Origin: Ga0077527 sp038316355
Lineage (GTDB): Bacteria > Pseudomonadota > Gammaproteobacteria > Burkholderiales > SG8-41
Reading direction: 5' to 3'
Length of the DNA: 34,082 bases
Assembly: GCA_038316355.1 (NCBI GenBank)
Contig: JBBQAO010000034.1
Coordinates: 1-34,082, forward strand
Below are positions 1 to 9,300 of this stretch, piece after piece. Made by a program: the position numbers and the translations under genes. Under the pieces are notes generated by a model. The model was not told the origin of the DNA. It saw only the letters and a program-made list of their open reading frames with translations, and searched no databases. Numbering within the stretch: position 1 is the stretch's first letter; each line of letters begins with the position of its first letter.

Positions 1-186
1 GACGATAAGTTCGCCCTTCTGGAAGGGTTCCAGGCCGTTGACGCATTTGATCAGCGTTGATTTGCCCGAGCCCGAGGGGCCGCAGACCACGATGACCTCG
101 CCTTTTTCGACCTGGGTTGTGCAGTTCTTCAGCACCTGGAAGCTGCCGTACCATTTGCTGACGCTCTTGAATTCGATCATGGCCAT
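1..186 (-). CDS. gltL: Amino-acid ABC transporter ATP-binding protein, partial (N-terminal 62 residues)
   Basis: This is the 5' end of the ATPase that powers the polar amino acid importer encoded by the next three genes; it runs off the left edge. The visible protein begins MAMIEFKSVSKWYGSFQVLK and carries an intact Walker A motif, GPSGSGKST, followed by LIKCVNGLEPFQKGE, typical of the GltL/GlnQ/HisP class. I take the ATG at 184-186 as start because AGGAAGG lies 7 bases upstream; a second in-frame ATG lies at 178-180. It begins 12 bases after the gltK stop, so it is the distal gene of the operon. Walker B and signature motifs lie outside the window. Glutamate/aspartate specificity is inferred from the whole operon. 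Confidence 0.93.
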   Translation of the reverse strand, partial: MAMIEFKSVSKWYGSFQVLKNCTTQVEKGEVIVVCGPSGSGKSTLIKCVNGLEPFQKGELIV

Positions 187-198
187 GAGATTGCCTTC

Positions 199-888
199 CT
201 AACGCGGCGGGGTGATGCGCAACTGCAGGTGCTTGACGAACAACGATGCAGAGAAACAGATGATGAAATAGATCACGGCTGCGAACAGGTACATTTCCAC
301 CAGCCGCCCGTCGCGCTGCGCCACCTTGCTCGCGGCGCCCATGAAATCGGTCAACCCGACCACATACACCAGCGAGGTGTCCTGGAACAGGATGATGCCC
401 TGCGTCAGCAGGATGGGCACCATGTTACGGAAGGCCTGCGGCAGCACCACCAGTGTCGTAGCCAGCCGGTAGTTGAGCCCCAGCGCGTAGGCGGCGTTGA
501 CCTGACCCGCGGGCACGCTTTGGATGCCGGCGCGGATAATCTCGCAGTAATAGGCGGCCTCAAACAGCGTGAAAGCAATCAGTGCCGAATGGAACGGGCC
601 TATGCCCTGGGCATAGCTGTCGCCACTGATGTGTTTGATGGCAATCGGCACCAGGAAATAAAACCAGAAAATCACCAGGATCAGCGGTGTCGCGCGCAGC
701 AGGTTGACGTAGATGCCGGCAGGGACACTGATGATTTTGATGCTGGACAGCCGCATCAGCGCGAGTACGGTACCGAGCACGATGCCGCCGACCATCGCCA
801 GCAGCGTCAGCCCGAAGGAGGTCAGCATGCCCTGGCCGAGATAGGGCAGGGCGCGCTGGATGACGTCGAAATCAAAGCCGGTGAACAT
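199..888 (-). CDS. gltK: Amino-acid ABC transporter permease, GltK type
   Basis: Inner-membrane permease subunit (229 residues, a normal length for the HisM/GltK family). It starts MFTGFDFDVIQRALPYLGQG and has an N-terminal membrane segment near residues 20-45. The conserved EAA loop that docks on the ATPase is visible as EIIRAGIQSVPAGQVNAAYA around residues 116-135. Further hydrophobic segments lie near residues 60-85 and 195-220. It sits between gltJ and gltL and would form a heterodimeric channel with GltJ. The family is secure; the exact substrate (glutamate, aspartate or glutamine) cannot be read from the permease alone. Confidence 0.93.
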   Translation of the reverse strand: MFTGFDFDVIQRALPYLGQGMLTSFGLTLLAMVGGIVLGTVLALMRLSSIKIISVPAGIYVNLLRATPLILVIFWFYFLVPIAIKHISGDSYAQGIGPFHSALIAFTLFEAAYYCEIIRAGIQSVPAGQVNAAYALGLNYRLATTLVVLPQAFRNMVPILLTQGIILFQDTSLVYVVGLTDFMGAASKVAQRDGRLVEMYLFAAVIYFIICFSASLFVKHLQLRITPPR

Positions 889-894
889 GACTTT

Positions 895-1040
895 CCCTCA
901 CCCCTGGCCCCTCGGTCCCTCACCCCCGGCCCCTCTGCTCCGCCTCCAGTGTTCCCGGGTCCCGGTGGGAGAGGGGAGGCACAAGTTTCCCTTCTCCCTT
1001 GGGGAGAAGGGGCAGGGATGAGGGAAGAAGAGGGGAGATT
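895..1040. repeat. C/G-rich intergenic repeat between gltJ and gltK
   Basis: The 195-bp gap between the permease genes is filled with strand-biased CCCTC/GGGAG sequence. Two near-identical 20-bp units start at 895 and 917, both beginning CCCTCACCCC. A perfect 10-bp inverted repeat, CCCTTCTCCC (989-998) and GGGAGAAGGG (1002-1011) with a 3-base loop, lies near the other end. No credible protein is encoded here. It resembles the palindromic intergenic repeats scattered in many GC-rich proteobacteria. In the transcript it could form a hairpin that tunes gltK expression, which is inference. Confidence 0.6.
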
Positions 1041-1083
1041 CGAAGCGCTGTTGCGCCAAAGATGAACGGTCGCTGAACATGCG

Positions 1084-1809
1084 CTATCGCCCCGTCCCGA
1101 TGTAGCCGGGTACGCGCACGCGGCGCTCGACCAGTTGCATCACCACCACCACCGCCAGCGTGATCAGCACATAGACCACGGTCGCCAGCGAGAAAATTTC
1201 GAAGGTGCGGAAGGTGTATTCGGAAATGGTGCGCGCCTGTGCGGTCAGTTCCAGCACGCCGATGGTCAGTGCCACCGAGGAGTTCTTGAAAATGGTGAGG
1301 AATTCTGAAGTCAGCGGCGGGATGACGATGCGATAACCCATCGGCAGCAGCACATGGCGGTAAACCTGGGGCATGGTCAGGCCAGTGGCCAGCGCGGCGT
1401 GGGTCTGGCCGCGGGGAATGGACTGAATACCGGAGCGGACCTGCTCGGCGACGCGGGACGCGGTGTAGAAACCCAGTGCAAACACCGCGCTCCAGAATTC
1501 GGGCATCGGCATGCCCTGTTTCATCCAGGTGCCGAGCGCCTTGGGCACCATTTCCGGCATCACGAAATACCAGATAAACATGTGCACCAGCAGCGGGATG
1601 TTGCGGAACAACTCGACGTAGGCGGTGGCCGGGCCATTCAGCCAGATGACTTTGGTGGTGCGCATTACGCCGAGCACCGAACCCATGCTGAAGGCGATCA
1701 CCCAGGCGCAGAGCGACACCAGCACCGTCCACTTGATGCCGGTGAAGACCCAGTCCAGGTAGGTGCCGCCGCCGGAAAAGGCCGGCTGGGAAAGGAAGCT
1801 GAAGTCCAT
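1084..1809 (-). CDS. gltJ: Amino-acid ABC transporter permease, GltJ type
   Basis: First permease subunit of the importer (241 residues, family-typical). It begins MDFSFLSQPAFSGGGTYLDW, has an early membrane helix (about residues 25-50), and carries the ATPase-docking EAA loop EQVRSGIQSIPRGQTHAALA around residues 122-141. Its C-terminus is basic (VERRVRVPGYIG). It pairs with GltK. It lies downstream of a terminator hairpin that separates it from gltI, so permease expression probably depends on partial readthrough. Family assignment is firm and substrate is inferred from the neighbours. Confidence 0.93.
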   Translation of the reverse strand: MDFSFLSQPAFSGGGTYLDWVFTGIKWTVLVSLCAWVIAFSMGSVLGVMRTTKVIWLNGPATAYVELFRNIPLLVHMFIWYFVMPEMVPKALGTWMKQGMPMPEFWSAVFALGFYTASRVAEQVRSGIQSIPRGQTHAALATGLTMPQVYRHVLLPMGYRIVIPPLTSEFLTIFKNSSVALTIGVLELTAQARTISEYTFRTFEIFSLATVVYVLITLAVVVVMQLVERRVRVPGYIGTGR

Positions 1810-1837
1810 GGATTCAGTGTAACTTGAAATTCAGAAT

Positions 1838-1870
1838 AAAAAAAAGCCGGGAGTGCGCGCTCCCGGCTTT
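1838..1870 (-). terminator. Rho-independent terminator between gltI and gltJ
   Basis: On the minus strand an 11-bp perfect stem (AAAGCCGGGAG with CTCCCGGCTTT, 1843-1853 and 1860-1870) closes a 6-base loop and is followed by a run of eight T residues at 1838-1845. It begins 20 bases after the gltI stop and lies 29 bases before the gltJ start. Such hairpins between a binding-protein gene and its permease genes usually set a high receptor-to-permease ratio. Confidence 0.9.
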
Positions 1871-1889
1871 GGTCTGCGTCAGGCCCTGA

Positions 1890-2810
1890 TCAGCATTTCA
1901 TCTTGCCGCAGGCGCCCACACCCGTGTTGTTCGGATTCTTGATGGCTTCCTTGAGGCCGTTGGACATCGGGAAGGTCAGGTTGATGCCCTTGGGCGGAAT
2001 CTTCGACTCAAACCACTTGGTGTAGATCTTGTTGATTTCACCGCTCTTGTAGAGGGCGCTTACCGCGTCATCGACCACCTTCTTGAACGCCGGATCGTCC
2101 CTGCGCAGCATGATCGCGTAGGGGTCATCCGAGAGGAACTCGCCGATCACGACGAACTCATCCGGGTTCTTGGCGCCGGCTTTCAGGCCGTAGAGCAGGA
2201 TGTCATCCATCGGGAAAGCGGCTGCACGGTCGGTCTGCACGGCGAGGAAGGATTCGGCGTGATCCTTCGACGGCAGGAAATTGATGCCGAGCTTCTTCTC
2301 GTCGTTGTAGGCCTTCATTGCGCGCTCGTTGGTGGTGCCCTGGGTGAAGACCACGGTCTTGCCTTTGAGATCGTCATAACCCTTGATGCCCGAGCTTTTC
2401 TTGACGATGATCTTGGTGCCGGTGACGAAATAGGTCGGCGCAAAATCAACCTGTTTCTGGCGCTCGACCGAGTTGGTGGTCGAGCCGCACTCGACGTCGA
2501 TGTTGCCGCCCATCAGGATGGGGATCCGCGTCTGCGACGTTACCGGTACGAATTCGACTTTCAGGTTGGGCATTTTCAGATCGGCCTTGACCTTGTCGAC
2601 AATCTTCATGCAGATGTCGACGCCGTAGCCGATCGGCTTTTGCTGGTCATCGAGGTAGGAAAAGGGCACGGAAGCGTCGCGATGGCCAATCTTCATCACA
2701 CCGGTGTCCTTGATTTTTTTCAGGGTGCCGGTCAGTTCCTGCGCCAGCACCGGTGCGGTGAGCAGACTCGCGGCGGCAAGCGCTGCGACCAGATGCGAAA
2801 TGCGAAACAT
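1890..2810 (-). CDS. gltI: Periplasmic glutamate/aspartate-type amino-acid binding protein
   Basis: Solute-binding subunit of the importer (306 residues). A signal peptide covers roughly residues 1-23 and ends VLAQ before ELTGTLKKI. The mature part reads like the GltI/PAAT family 3 receptor: TGVMKIGHRDASVPFSYLDD, then IGYGVDICMKIVDKVK, then GGNIDVECGSTTNSVERQKQ, a stretch strongly characteristic of glutamate/aspartate receptors. The start is supported by AGGAG 6 bases upstream. The C-terminus has two cysteines (GACGKMKC) that could form a disulfide with each other or with C98-type residues. It heads the transport operon and is insulated from the permeases by a terminator. Glutamate/aspartate is the best substrate call, not proven. 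Confidence 0.93.
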   Translation of the reverse strand: MFRISHLVAALAAASLLTAPVLAQELTGTLKKIKDTGVMKIGHRDASVPFSYLDDQQKPIGYGVDICMKIVDKVKADLKMPNLKVEFVPVTSQTRIPILMGGNIDVECGSTTNSVERQKQVDFAPTYFVTGTKIIVKKSSGIKGYDDLKGKTVVFTQGTTNERAMKAYNDEKKLGINFLPSKDHAESFLAVQTDRAAAFPMDDILLYGLKAGAKNPDEFVVIGEFLSDDPYAIMLRRDDPAFKKVVDDAVSALYKSGEINKIYTKWFESKIPPKGINLTFPMSNGLKEAIKNPNNTGVGACGKMKC

Positions 2811-2960
2811 GGAGATCTCCTATGAGGCAGTGATACGGGGTTTGGGGTCCGCCGTCGATGAGACGGCACTGAAGGGTTGCGCTGTTCAATCTAAGGGAAC
2901 TGGCAGGCTTTGTCCAGTTCCGGGGGATTGGGGAAAACCCAGGAAAATCAATGCGAATAG

Positions 2961-3683
2961 TCAGTTGCCCGCACCCCGGTGCCAGACCACGCAGGCCCGT
3001 GCCAGTGCGCGCGTGGCGTCGATACAGCAGGCGTGGACGTGGCTGTCGGCAAAGTCGATGGCCAGCGGCGTTTCGGTGCAGGCCAGCACCACCGCCTGTG
3101 CGCCGCTGTCGAGCAGCCTGGCGACCGCATCCACGGCGAGGCCATGGGCAAGCGGCAGGTCGTTGGCTTTGACCGCGGCGATCGCCGGCAACACCAGTTT
3201 GTCCTGGTCATCGCGGCTGCTGAGTACGCAGTCAAGGCCGCGCGCCGCGAAACGCTGCTGGAAAAATCCCGCCTTGATGGTGCCGTCGGTGCCGAGCAGG
3301 CCGACCTTGCCGGCCGCGATGCCGCGTTCGCCCAGCATGTCGCACACGGCATCGGCGATATGCAGGATGGGCAGTCCGCCCTCGCGCACCAGATCATCAT
3401 GCCAGTAGTGCGCGGTATTGCAGGCGATGACGACGACGCTGGCGCCGGCCTGTTTCAGTGCCGCAATGCCGCGCAGCATCTGCGGCAGCGGCGACTCACC
3501 GTGGTGCAGGATGGCGGTGGAGCGCTCCGGGATCTGCGGCACGCCCCAGGCGACATAGGGAATGTGCTCCTGATCGCGCGTCGCCGGGGTTTCGGCCACC
3601 AGTTTGGCGAGGAAGTCGGCGGCGGCCAGCGGGCCCATGCCGCCAAGGATGCCGAGCAGCGGGGATGCAGGGGTTTTGTTCAT
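2961..3683 (-). CDS. Aspartate/glutamate racemase family protein (YgeA/RacD-like)
   Basis: A PLP-independent two-cysteine racemase (240 residues). The N-terminus LLGILGGMGPLAAADFLAKL is the family signature. The two catalytic thiols are visible: C88 in VVVIACNTAHYW and C202 in VVLACTETPLA. Both halves of the pseudo-dimeric fold are present, so it should be active. It lies 150 bp upstream of gltI on the same strand, fitting a link between uptake of an acidic amino acid and its stereochemical inversion, although co-transcription is not shown. No clear Shine-Dalgarno precedes the ATG. Aspartate is the usual substrate in this subgroup; a broad amino-acid racemase is the alternative. Confidence 0.88.
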   Translation of the reverse strand: MNKTPASPLLGILGGMGPLAAADFLAKLVAETPATRDQEHIPYVAWGVPQIPERSTAILHHGESPLPQMLRGIAALKQAGASVVVIACNTAHYWHDDLVREGGLPILHIADAVCDMLGERGIAAGKVGLLGTDGTIKAGFFQQRFAARGLDCVLSSRDDQDKLVLPAIAAVKANDLPLAHGLAVDAVARLLDSGAQAVVLACTETPLAIDFADSHVHACCIDATRALARACVVWHRGAGN

Positions 3684-3873
3684 GGGGTAGGTGTGATTGC
3701 GGAGTGGGGTGACGATGATCAGCGGATTTTGCCATGCAAGGTTCCCGTAAGGTGTGCGGGCGTATGCTGAACGGGTCTGCAGGCGGGGCGGCTTACTCCC
3801 GCGGTACCGGTGGCTACCGGAACTGGCGTTTCGCCGCAGGCGTTGATTAATCTATCCAGACAGGAGTTCCAAT

Positions 3874-4035
3874 ATGTCGAACCACAAGAAGGCTGCGCAG
3901 GGGAGTGCGGCGACGGCAGAAGCAACTGTTAAATTCAGCAACATGAGTGTGGGGCAGAAAATCGCCCATATCGGCAAAGCCTGCGTATTTTTCCTGAGCT
4001 TCGGGTTTGCGTTCCCGAACGTTTTCAGCGACTGA
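3874..4035 (+). CDS. Small single-pass membrane protein, 53 residues, unknown function
   Basis: A short gene with CAGGAG 7 bases before its ATG. The protein begins MSNHKKAAQGSAATAEATVK, is polar and slightly basic for about 33 residues, then has a hydrophobic stretch (ACVFFLSFGFAFPNVF, about residues 36-51) and ends SD. This is the pattern of a tail-anchored or signal-anchor peptide. A strong hairpin follows 18 bases after the stop, so it looks like an independent transcription unit. Spacing, ribosome site and terminator make it credible; I do not recognise the family. Confidence 0.62.
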   Translation: MSNHKKAAQGSAATAEATVKFSNMSVGQKIAHIGKACVFFLSFGFAFPNVFSD

Positions 4036-4053
4036 TTACAGGCAAGCCATGGT

Positions 4054-4079
4054 GTCCGGCACGCGAATGCGTGCCGGAC
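4054..4079 (+). terminator. Hairpin terminator after the 53-residue gene
   Basis: An 11-bp perfect stem, GTCCGGCACGC (4054-4064) with GCGTGCCGGAC (4069-4079), has a GAAT loop and is followed on the plus strand by TCCCGGTTTTAACTT. The T-run is short and interrupted. It sits between convergent genes and most likely ends the plus-strand small gene. Confidence 0.65.
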
Positions 4080-4092
4080 TCCCGGTTTTAAC

Positions 4093-4956
4093 TTAATCCA
4101 GGAATTCTTCAATCAGCCGCGCCACCGCCGCGGGCTGATCGTGGTGCAGCATGTGCCCCGCGTCTTCCACCCAGGCTTCACGATAATCGCGGAACGCATT
4201 TTTGCGTTCGGCGAGTTGCTCCGGCGTGTCTTTCAGGTAGCCGGTGCCTTCGGAGTTGCGGCCAAACACCCATAACGCCGGTGCCGTCACTTCGCGCCAG
4301 CAGGCAATCAGTTCCTCGATGCGGAACAGCACCGGGTTGGCGCGTTTGTGCAGCGGGTCGCTGAACATCTCGATCACTTCCGGCGCGGGTTCATGCGCCC
4401 AGATGCGCGCGATGAACTGCGCTTTTTCCGCGTTGAGCCGCGGGTTGTCGCGTTGCAGCCGCGCGGCCAGCGCATCGAAGGAATGGTAGCTGCGGAAACG
4501 CGCCTCTTCCCCGATCTCGCTCAGCCAGCGCCGGTAACGCCCCGGTGCGTCGGCGGCGGTGGTGCGCGCGAGGCCGAAGCCTTCGAGTGATATCAGGCGC
4601 GCCACCCGATCCGGATGGATGCCGGCATAAGTGCCGGCGATGACGCCGCCCATGCTGTGGCCGACGATCTGCACCGGCTGATCCGGGGAGTACAGCGCCA
4701 GCAACGCGTCGAGGTCGGCGTAATAATCGGGGAACCAGTAACCGTGTGCGGACCACGCTGACAAACCGAAACCGCGCCAGTCGGGCGCGATCACCTGCCA
4801 GTCGCGCTGCAGTTCGTCGACGACAAACTGGAATGATGCCGATACATCCATCCAGCCATGCAGCAGGAACAGGGGCGGTGCGCCGGCGTTGCCCCAGGTG
4901 CGCACATGGTGGCGCAGGCCATTGAATTCATGGAAGGTGGAGTGGCTGGGTTTCAT
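4093..4956 (-). CDS. Alpha/beta-fold hydrolase
   Basis: A 287-residue cytoplasmic alpha/beta hydrolase with no signal peptide. The oxyanion-hole motif is FLLHGWMD (residues 30-37), the strand after it is QVIAPDWRGFGLS, and the nucleophile elbow is VGHSMGG with S101. The C-terminal histidine is in EDAGHMLHHDQP (about residue 267), and the acid probably lies in the region before it around LWVFGRNSEG. Overall it resembles the epoxide hydrolase/haloalkane dehalogenase/esterase branch, but the acid-for-serine swap seen in epoxide hydrolases is absent, so an esterase or C-C hydrolase is more likely. It is convergent with the small gene at 3874 and has no operon partner; the substrate is unknown. 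Confidence 0.85.
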   Translation of the reverse strand: MKPSHSTFHEFNGLRHHVRTWGNAGAPPLFLLHGWMDVSASFQFVVDELQRDWQVIAPDWRGFGLSAWSAHGYWFPDYYADLDALLALYSPDQPVQIVGHSMGGVIAGTYAGIHPDRVARLISLEGFGLARTTAADAPGRYRRWLSEIGEEARFRSYHSFDALAARLQRDNPRLNAEKAQFIARIWAHEPAPEVIEMFSDPLHKRANPVLFRIEELIACWREVTAPALWVFGRNSEGTGYLKDTPEQLAERKNAFRDYREAWVEDAGHMLHHDQPAAVARLIEEFLD

Positions 4957-5204
4957 GTGTGATGGATGGCGATATCAAAACCGGAAAATTTTAACTGCAG
5001 ATGAACACCGATTGACGCCGATAAAGTCAAAGGCATCGGAAAACAGCATGCAAATCGGTGCTGCGCATAGTTTCGGCGAATTGTTTGATCGCTTTCAGCA
5101 AGTTTTTGCCGGGTTGAGGTGATTTGCGTTCATCGGCGCACCCCTCAAGGGGGTATTGAAAAGAATTTACCGGCGGTTAATGAGATTTTTTATGCCGGGC
5201 AGTC

Positions 5205-6104
5205 TTAAGTGTCACGCGCGGCTGCGCGGTTGCGCCATGCCGCCCATGATAATACGGCGATGCTGGCACCAATCAACAGCATGCCGGCGGATTCGACGCC
5301 GCCCGGTTGCTCGCCGAGTTGCAGTCGCGACGACAACACGCCGATCGCCGGCACCGCCATCACCGCCAGTCCGGCAATGCCGGCCGGCAGCAGTTTCAGT
5401 ACATAAAACCACAGTGCCCAGCCGAGCACGGTGCCGAACAGCGTGGCATAGGTCAGCAGGAACCAGAAATAAGGCGTCCATTCAACCGGGCGCGCCGACA
5501 GGAAAAAACCGGCGACCGCGAGCACCAGTCCGCCGAGCAGCATCTGCCACGCAGTCAGCGCAAAAGTGCCGACGGCGAGGTGGGCACGCCAGCGTCGGGT
5601 CAGCACCGCAGCGATGGCCCAACTGACGCCGGTCAGCACCGCCAGCGTATTGGCGGCAAAGCTGCCCTGCAGCGCCCAGGGTTCGAGCACCAGCAGCAGT
5701 CCCGCGGCAGACAGCGCGACCGCCAGCCATTGCAGGCCGCGGATGCGTTCGCCCAGCACCGGCCATGCGATCAGCACCGTCCAGAACGGCATGGTGTAGA
5801 CCAGCACCGCGGTTTTGCCGGCGGCGCCGGATACCAGCGCCCATGACACCAGCCCATTGAAGGCGGCGGTCTGCCACAGGCCGAGGATGAACACACGGCG
5901 CGGTGACTGGAGCGCCAGTGTTTCGCCGCGCCAGGCCGCGATGGCGAACAGCAGGAGGGCGCCGGGAAGGGTGCGCAGCGTCGCGTAGTCCCAGGGATCG
6001 GCAAAACGCACGCCTTCCTTGAGGATGACCCAGGTGTAACCCCAGACGACGCAGAGCGCGATCAGCGCGAGGATGCCCTGGCGGGGCAGCGGCGGGTGTG
6101 GCAT
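5205..6104 (-). CDS. EamA/DMT-superfamily transporter
   Basis: A 299-residue inner-membrane protein with about ten hydrophobic helices arranged as two EamA repeats. The first repeat begins LIALCVVWGYTWVILKEGVR, with the conserved W-G-x-x-W/F pattern, and ends near AWPVLGERIRGLQWLAVALS. The second begins around residue 147 (LTGVSWAIAAVLTRRW) and includes WALWFYVLKLLPAGIAG and SSRLQLGEQPGGVE. The C-terminus is basic. DMT proteins of this type export amino acids or other metabolites, but nothing in the sequence fixes the substrate. It is divergent from dnaE across a 246-bp gap in which I see no further gene and no clear promoter. Confidence 0.88.
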   Translation of the reverse strand: MPHPPLPRQGILALIALCVVWGYTWVILKEGVRFADPWDYATLRTLPGALLLFAIAAWRGETLALQSPRRVFILGLWQTAAFNGLVSWALVSGAAGKTAVLVYTMPFWTVLIAWPVLGERIRGLQWLAVALSAAGLLLVLEPWALQGSFAANTLAVLTGVSWAIAAVLTRRWRAHLAVGTFALTAWQMLLGGLVLAVAGFFLSARPVEWTPYFWFLLTYATLFGTVLGWALWFYVLKLLPAGIAGLAVMAVPAIGVLSSRLQLGEQPGGVESAGMLLIGASIAVLSWAAWRNRAAARDT

Positions 6105-6350
6105 CGATGGTCAGGTATCAGGAAGTAGATGCGGAGTCGGCGAGGCGGAGTGCGCGCGAAGGCTGGCGCGCGGCGGCGGCGGCGAATTATGCGTGAATTC
6201 TATGCGGGAATTGCTTTGGTCTGGCCATTATCCGGGCTGCTGCGCAGATCGTACGCACTTCGCAGTGCTATGTCGCGGATTTTATTGGTGTTAAACAAAG
6301 CTGCGCATGACGGTTAATCCCGCCGGCGCCAGCACGTAAAATAGCGTCCC

Positions 6351-9300
6351 ATGCAGCCCGCGTTCATTCATCTGCGCTTGCACAGCGAATACTCCATCGT
6401 TGATGGCATCGTGCGCGTTGATGAAGCCGTGGCTGCGGCCAGGGCCGACGGCATGCCGGCGCTGGGCCTGACCGATCTCAGCAACGTTTTCGGCATGGTC
6501 AAGTTTTATCAGGCGGCGCGCGGCAAGGGCATCAAGCCGATCATCGGCTGCGACCTCTGGCTCAGCAACATGGCTGACCGCGACAATCCGTACCGGGTAT
6601 TGTTGCTGGCGCAGGACTATCAGGGTTATCTGCGCCTGTGCGAGTTGCTGACCCGTGCTTACCGTACTAATCAGTATCGCGGCCGGGCTGAGGTGATGAA
6701 GGAATGGCTGACCGAAACCGGTACTGACGGGCTGATTGCCTTGTCGGGCGCCCACCATGGTGATGTCGGGCAGGCGCTGGTGTCCGGTCATGAAGACGCT
6801 GCGCGCCGCCTGGCGCAGGATTGGGCGGTGCTGTTCCCCGGTCGTTATTACCTCGAAGTGCAGCGCCTCGGACCGCAGGCGATGACCGGTGGCGCCGCAA
6901 CCGTGCCGGTGGAGCAGCATGTCGAGCGCGCGTTGCAACTGGCGGCAGCACTCGGCCTGCCCGCGGTGGCCACGCATCCGGTGCAGTTTCTCAAACCCGA
7001 AGATTTCCGCGCGCACGAAGCGCGGGTGTGCATTTCCGAAGGCTACATCCTGTCCGACCAGCGCCGGCCCAAGCGTTTCAGCGCGGAGCAGTATTTCAAG
7101 ACCCAGCGCGAGATGGCGGAACTGTTCGCCGACGTGCCCGAGGTGCTGGAAAACACCATTGAAATTGCCAAACGCTGCACGCTGGGCCTGACGCTGGGCA
7201 AAAGCCGGCTGCCGCATTTCCCGACGCCGGAAAACGTCAGCCTGGAAGAGTACCTGCGCGAACAGGCGGGTGCGGGTCTGGATACGCGCATGGCGGAGCT
7301 ATATCCCGATGCTGCAGAACGTGCGAAGCAGGATCCGGTGTACCGCGAACGACTGGAATTCGAAATCAAGACCATCCTGCAGATGGGTTTCCCCGGTTAT
7401 TTCCTGATCGTTGCCGACTTCATCAACTGGGCAAAAAACAACGGCGTGCCGGTGGGGCCGGGTCGCGGTTCCGGCGCCGGTTCGCTGGTCGCGTACAGCT
7501 TGGGCATCACCGATCTTGATCCGCTGCGTTACAACCTGCTGTTCGAACGTTTCCTCAATCCGGAGCGGGTGTCGATGCCCGACTTTGATATCGACTTCTG
7601 CCAGGACGGTCGTGATCGCGTGATTGATTACGTGAAAACGCGTTACGGCGCGGATTCGGTGTCGCAGATCGCCACCTTCGGCACCATGGCGGCCAAGGCT
7701 GTGGTGCGCGACGTGGGGCGTGTGCTCGATCTCGGCTACAACTTTTGCGACGGACTGGCCAAGCTGATCCCGTTCCAGCCCGGCAAACACATCACGCTGG
7801 AAGAGGCGCGCAAGATGGAGCCGCAGCTTGCCGAGCGCGAGAAAAATGAAGAAGAAGTTGCCGAACTGCTGGAACTGGCGGGCACGCTGGAAGGCCTGAC
7901 CCGCAATGTCGGCATGCATGCCGGCGGCGTGCTGATCGCGCCGGGCAAACTGACTGATTTCTGTCCGCTGTATGTCGCCGATGCGTCGAACGCGGCGGTG
8001 AGCCAGTTCGACAAGGACGACGTGGAGGCGATCGGACTGGTCAAGTTCGACTTTCTCGGTCTGACCACACTGACCATCCTCGACTGGACACTAAGATACA
8101 TCAAGCAGTTGGACCCCTCATCAACGCTGAAGCTGGAAAAATTGCCGCTCGACGACAGGGCGGCGTATGAGATTTTCGCCAAGGCCAATACCTCGGCCGT
8201 GTTCCAGTTTGAATCGCGCGGCATGCGCGATTTGCTGAAACGGGCGCGCCCTGACCGCTTTGGCGACATTATCGCGCTGGTGTCGCTGTATCGCCCGGGA
8301 CCGATGGAGCTGATCCCGGAGTTTTGCGACCGCAAGCACGGCAAGCGTTTTGAGTACCCCGACCCGCGGGTCAAGGACATCCTCTCCGAATCCTACGGCA
8401 TCATGATTTACCAGGAGCAGGTGATGCAGATGGCGCAGATCATCGGCGGCTACAGCCTGGGTGGCGCCGATTTGCTGCGGCGGGCGATGGGCAAGAAGAA
8501 GGCCGAGGAAATGGCCGAGCATCGCGGCCTCTTCGGCGAGGGCGCGGCGAAGAACGGCTTGCCGCAGCGCAAGGCCGACGAACTGTTCGACCTGATGGAA
8601 AAATTCGCCGGCTACGGCTTCAACAAGTCGCATGCCGCGGCGTACGCATTGGTCGCCTACCAGACCGCGTACATGAAGGCGCACCATCCGGCGGCATTCA
8701 TGGCGGCCAACATGTCGGCGGTGATGAATGACACCGACAAGGTGCAGCAACTGGTCGATGATGCGCGCGACAACCGACTGGAGGTGCTGGCACCCGACGT
8801 CAATTCCGGCGGTTACCGCTTCGAACCCGTTGATGAAAAACGTATCCGTTACGGCCTCGGCGGCATCAAGGGCACCGGCGAAGGTGCGATCCAGCAGATC
8901 GTCGAAGTGCGCACCAGCGGCGGGCCATTCAAGGATCTGTTTGATTTCTGCCATCGCGTCGACAAACGTGTGGTCAACCGCCGTGTGGTCGAGTCGCTGG
9001 TGCGTGCAGGGGCTTTCGACGGCGTCAACGACAACCGCGCGGAGCTGATGGCCTGTGTCGGTCTGGCGCTGGAAAGTGCGGAGCAGGCCAGTCGCTCTGC
9101 TTCACAAAACAGCCTGTTCGGTGACGCGGCTGACGCGCCACGCGCAGTGGCGCCGGCCAATATTGCGCGCTGGAGCAAAAAGGAACTGCTGCAGAACGAA
9201 AAACTCGCGCTGGGTTATTACCGCAGCGATCACCTGTTCAATGTCTACCGCGATGAAGTGCGGCGCATGGTCAGCAAGAAGCTCGGTGATCTGCAGACCG

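Noticed and set aside
898..1080. Minus-strand 60-codon frame between gltJ and gltK
   Set aside because: It is translated repeat sequence of low complexity with no ribosome site.
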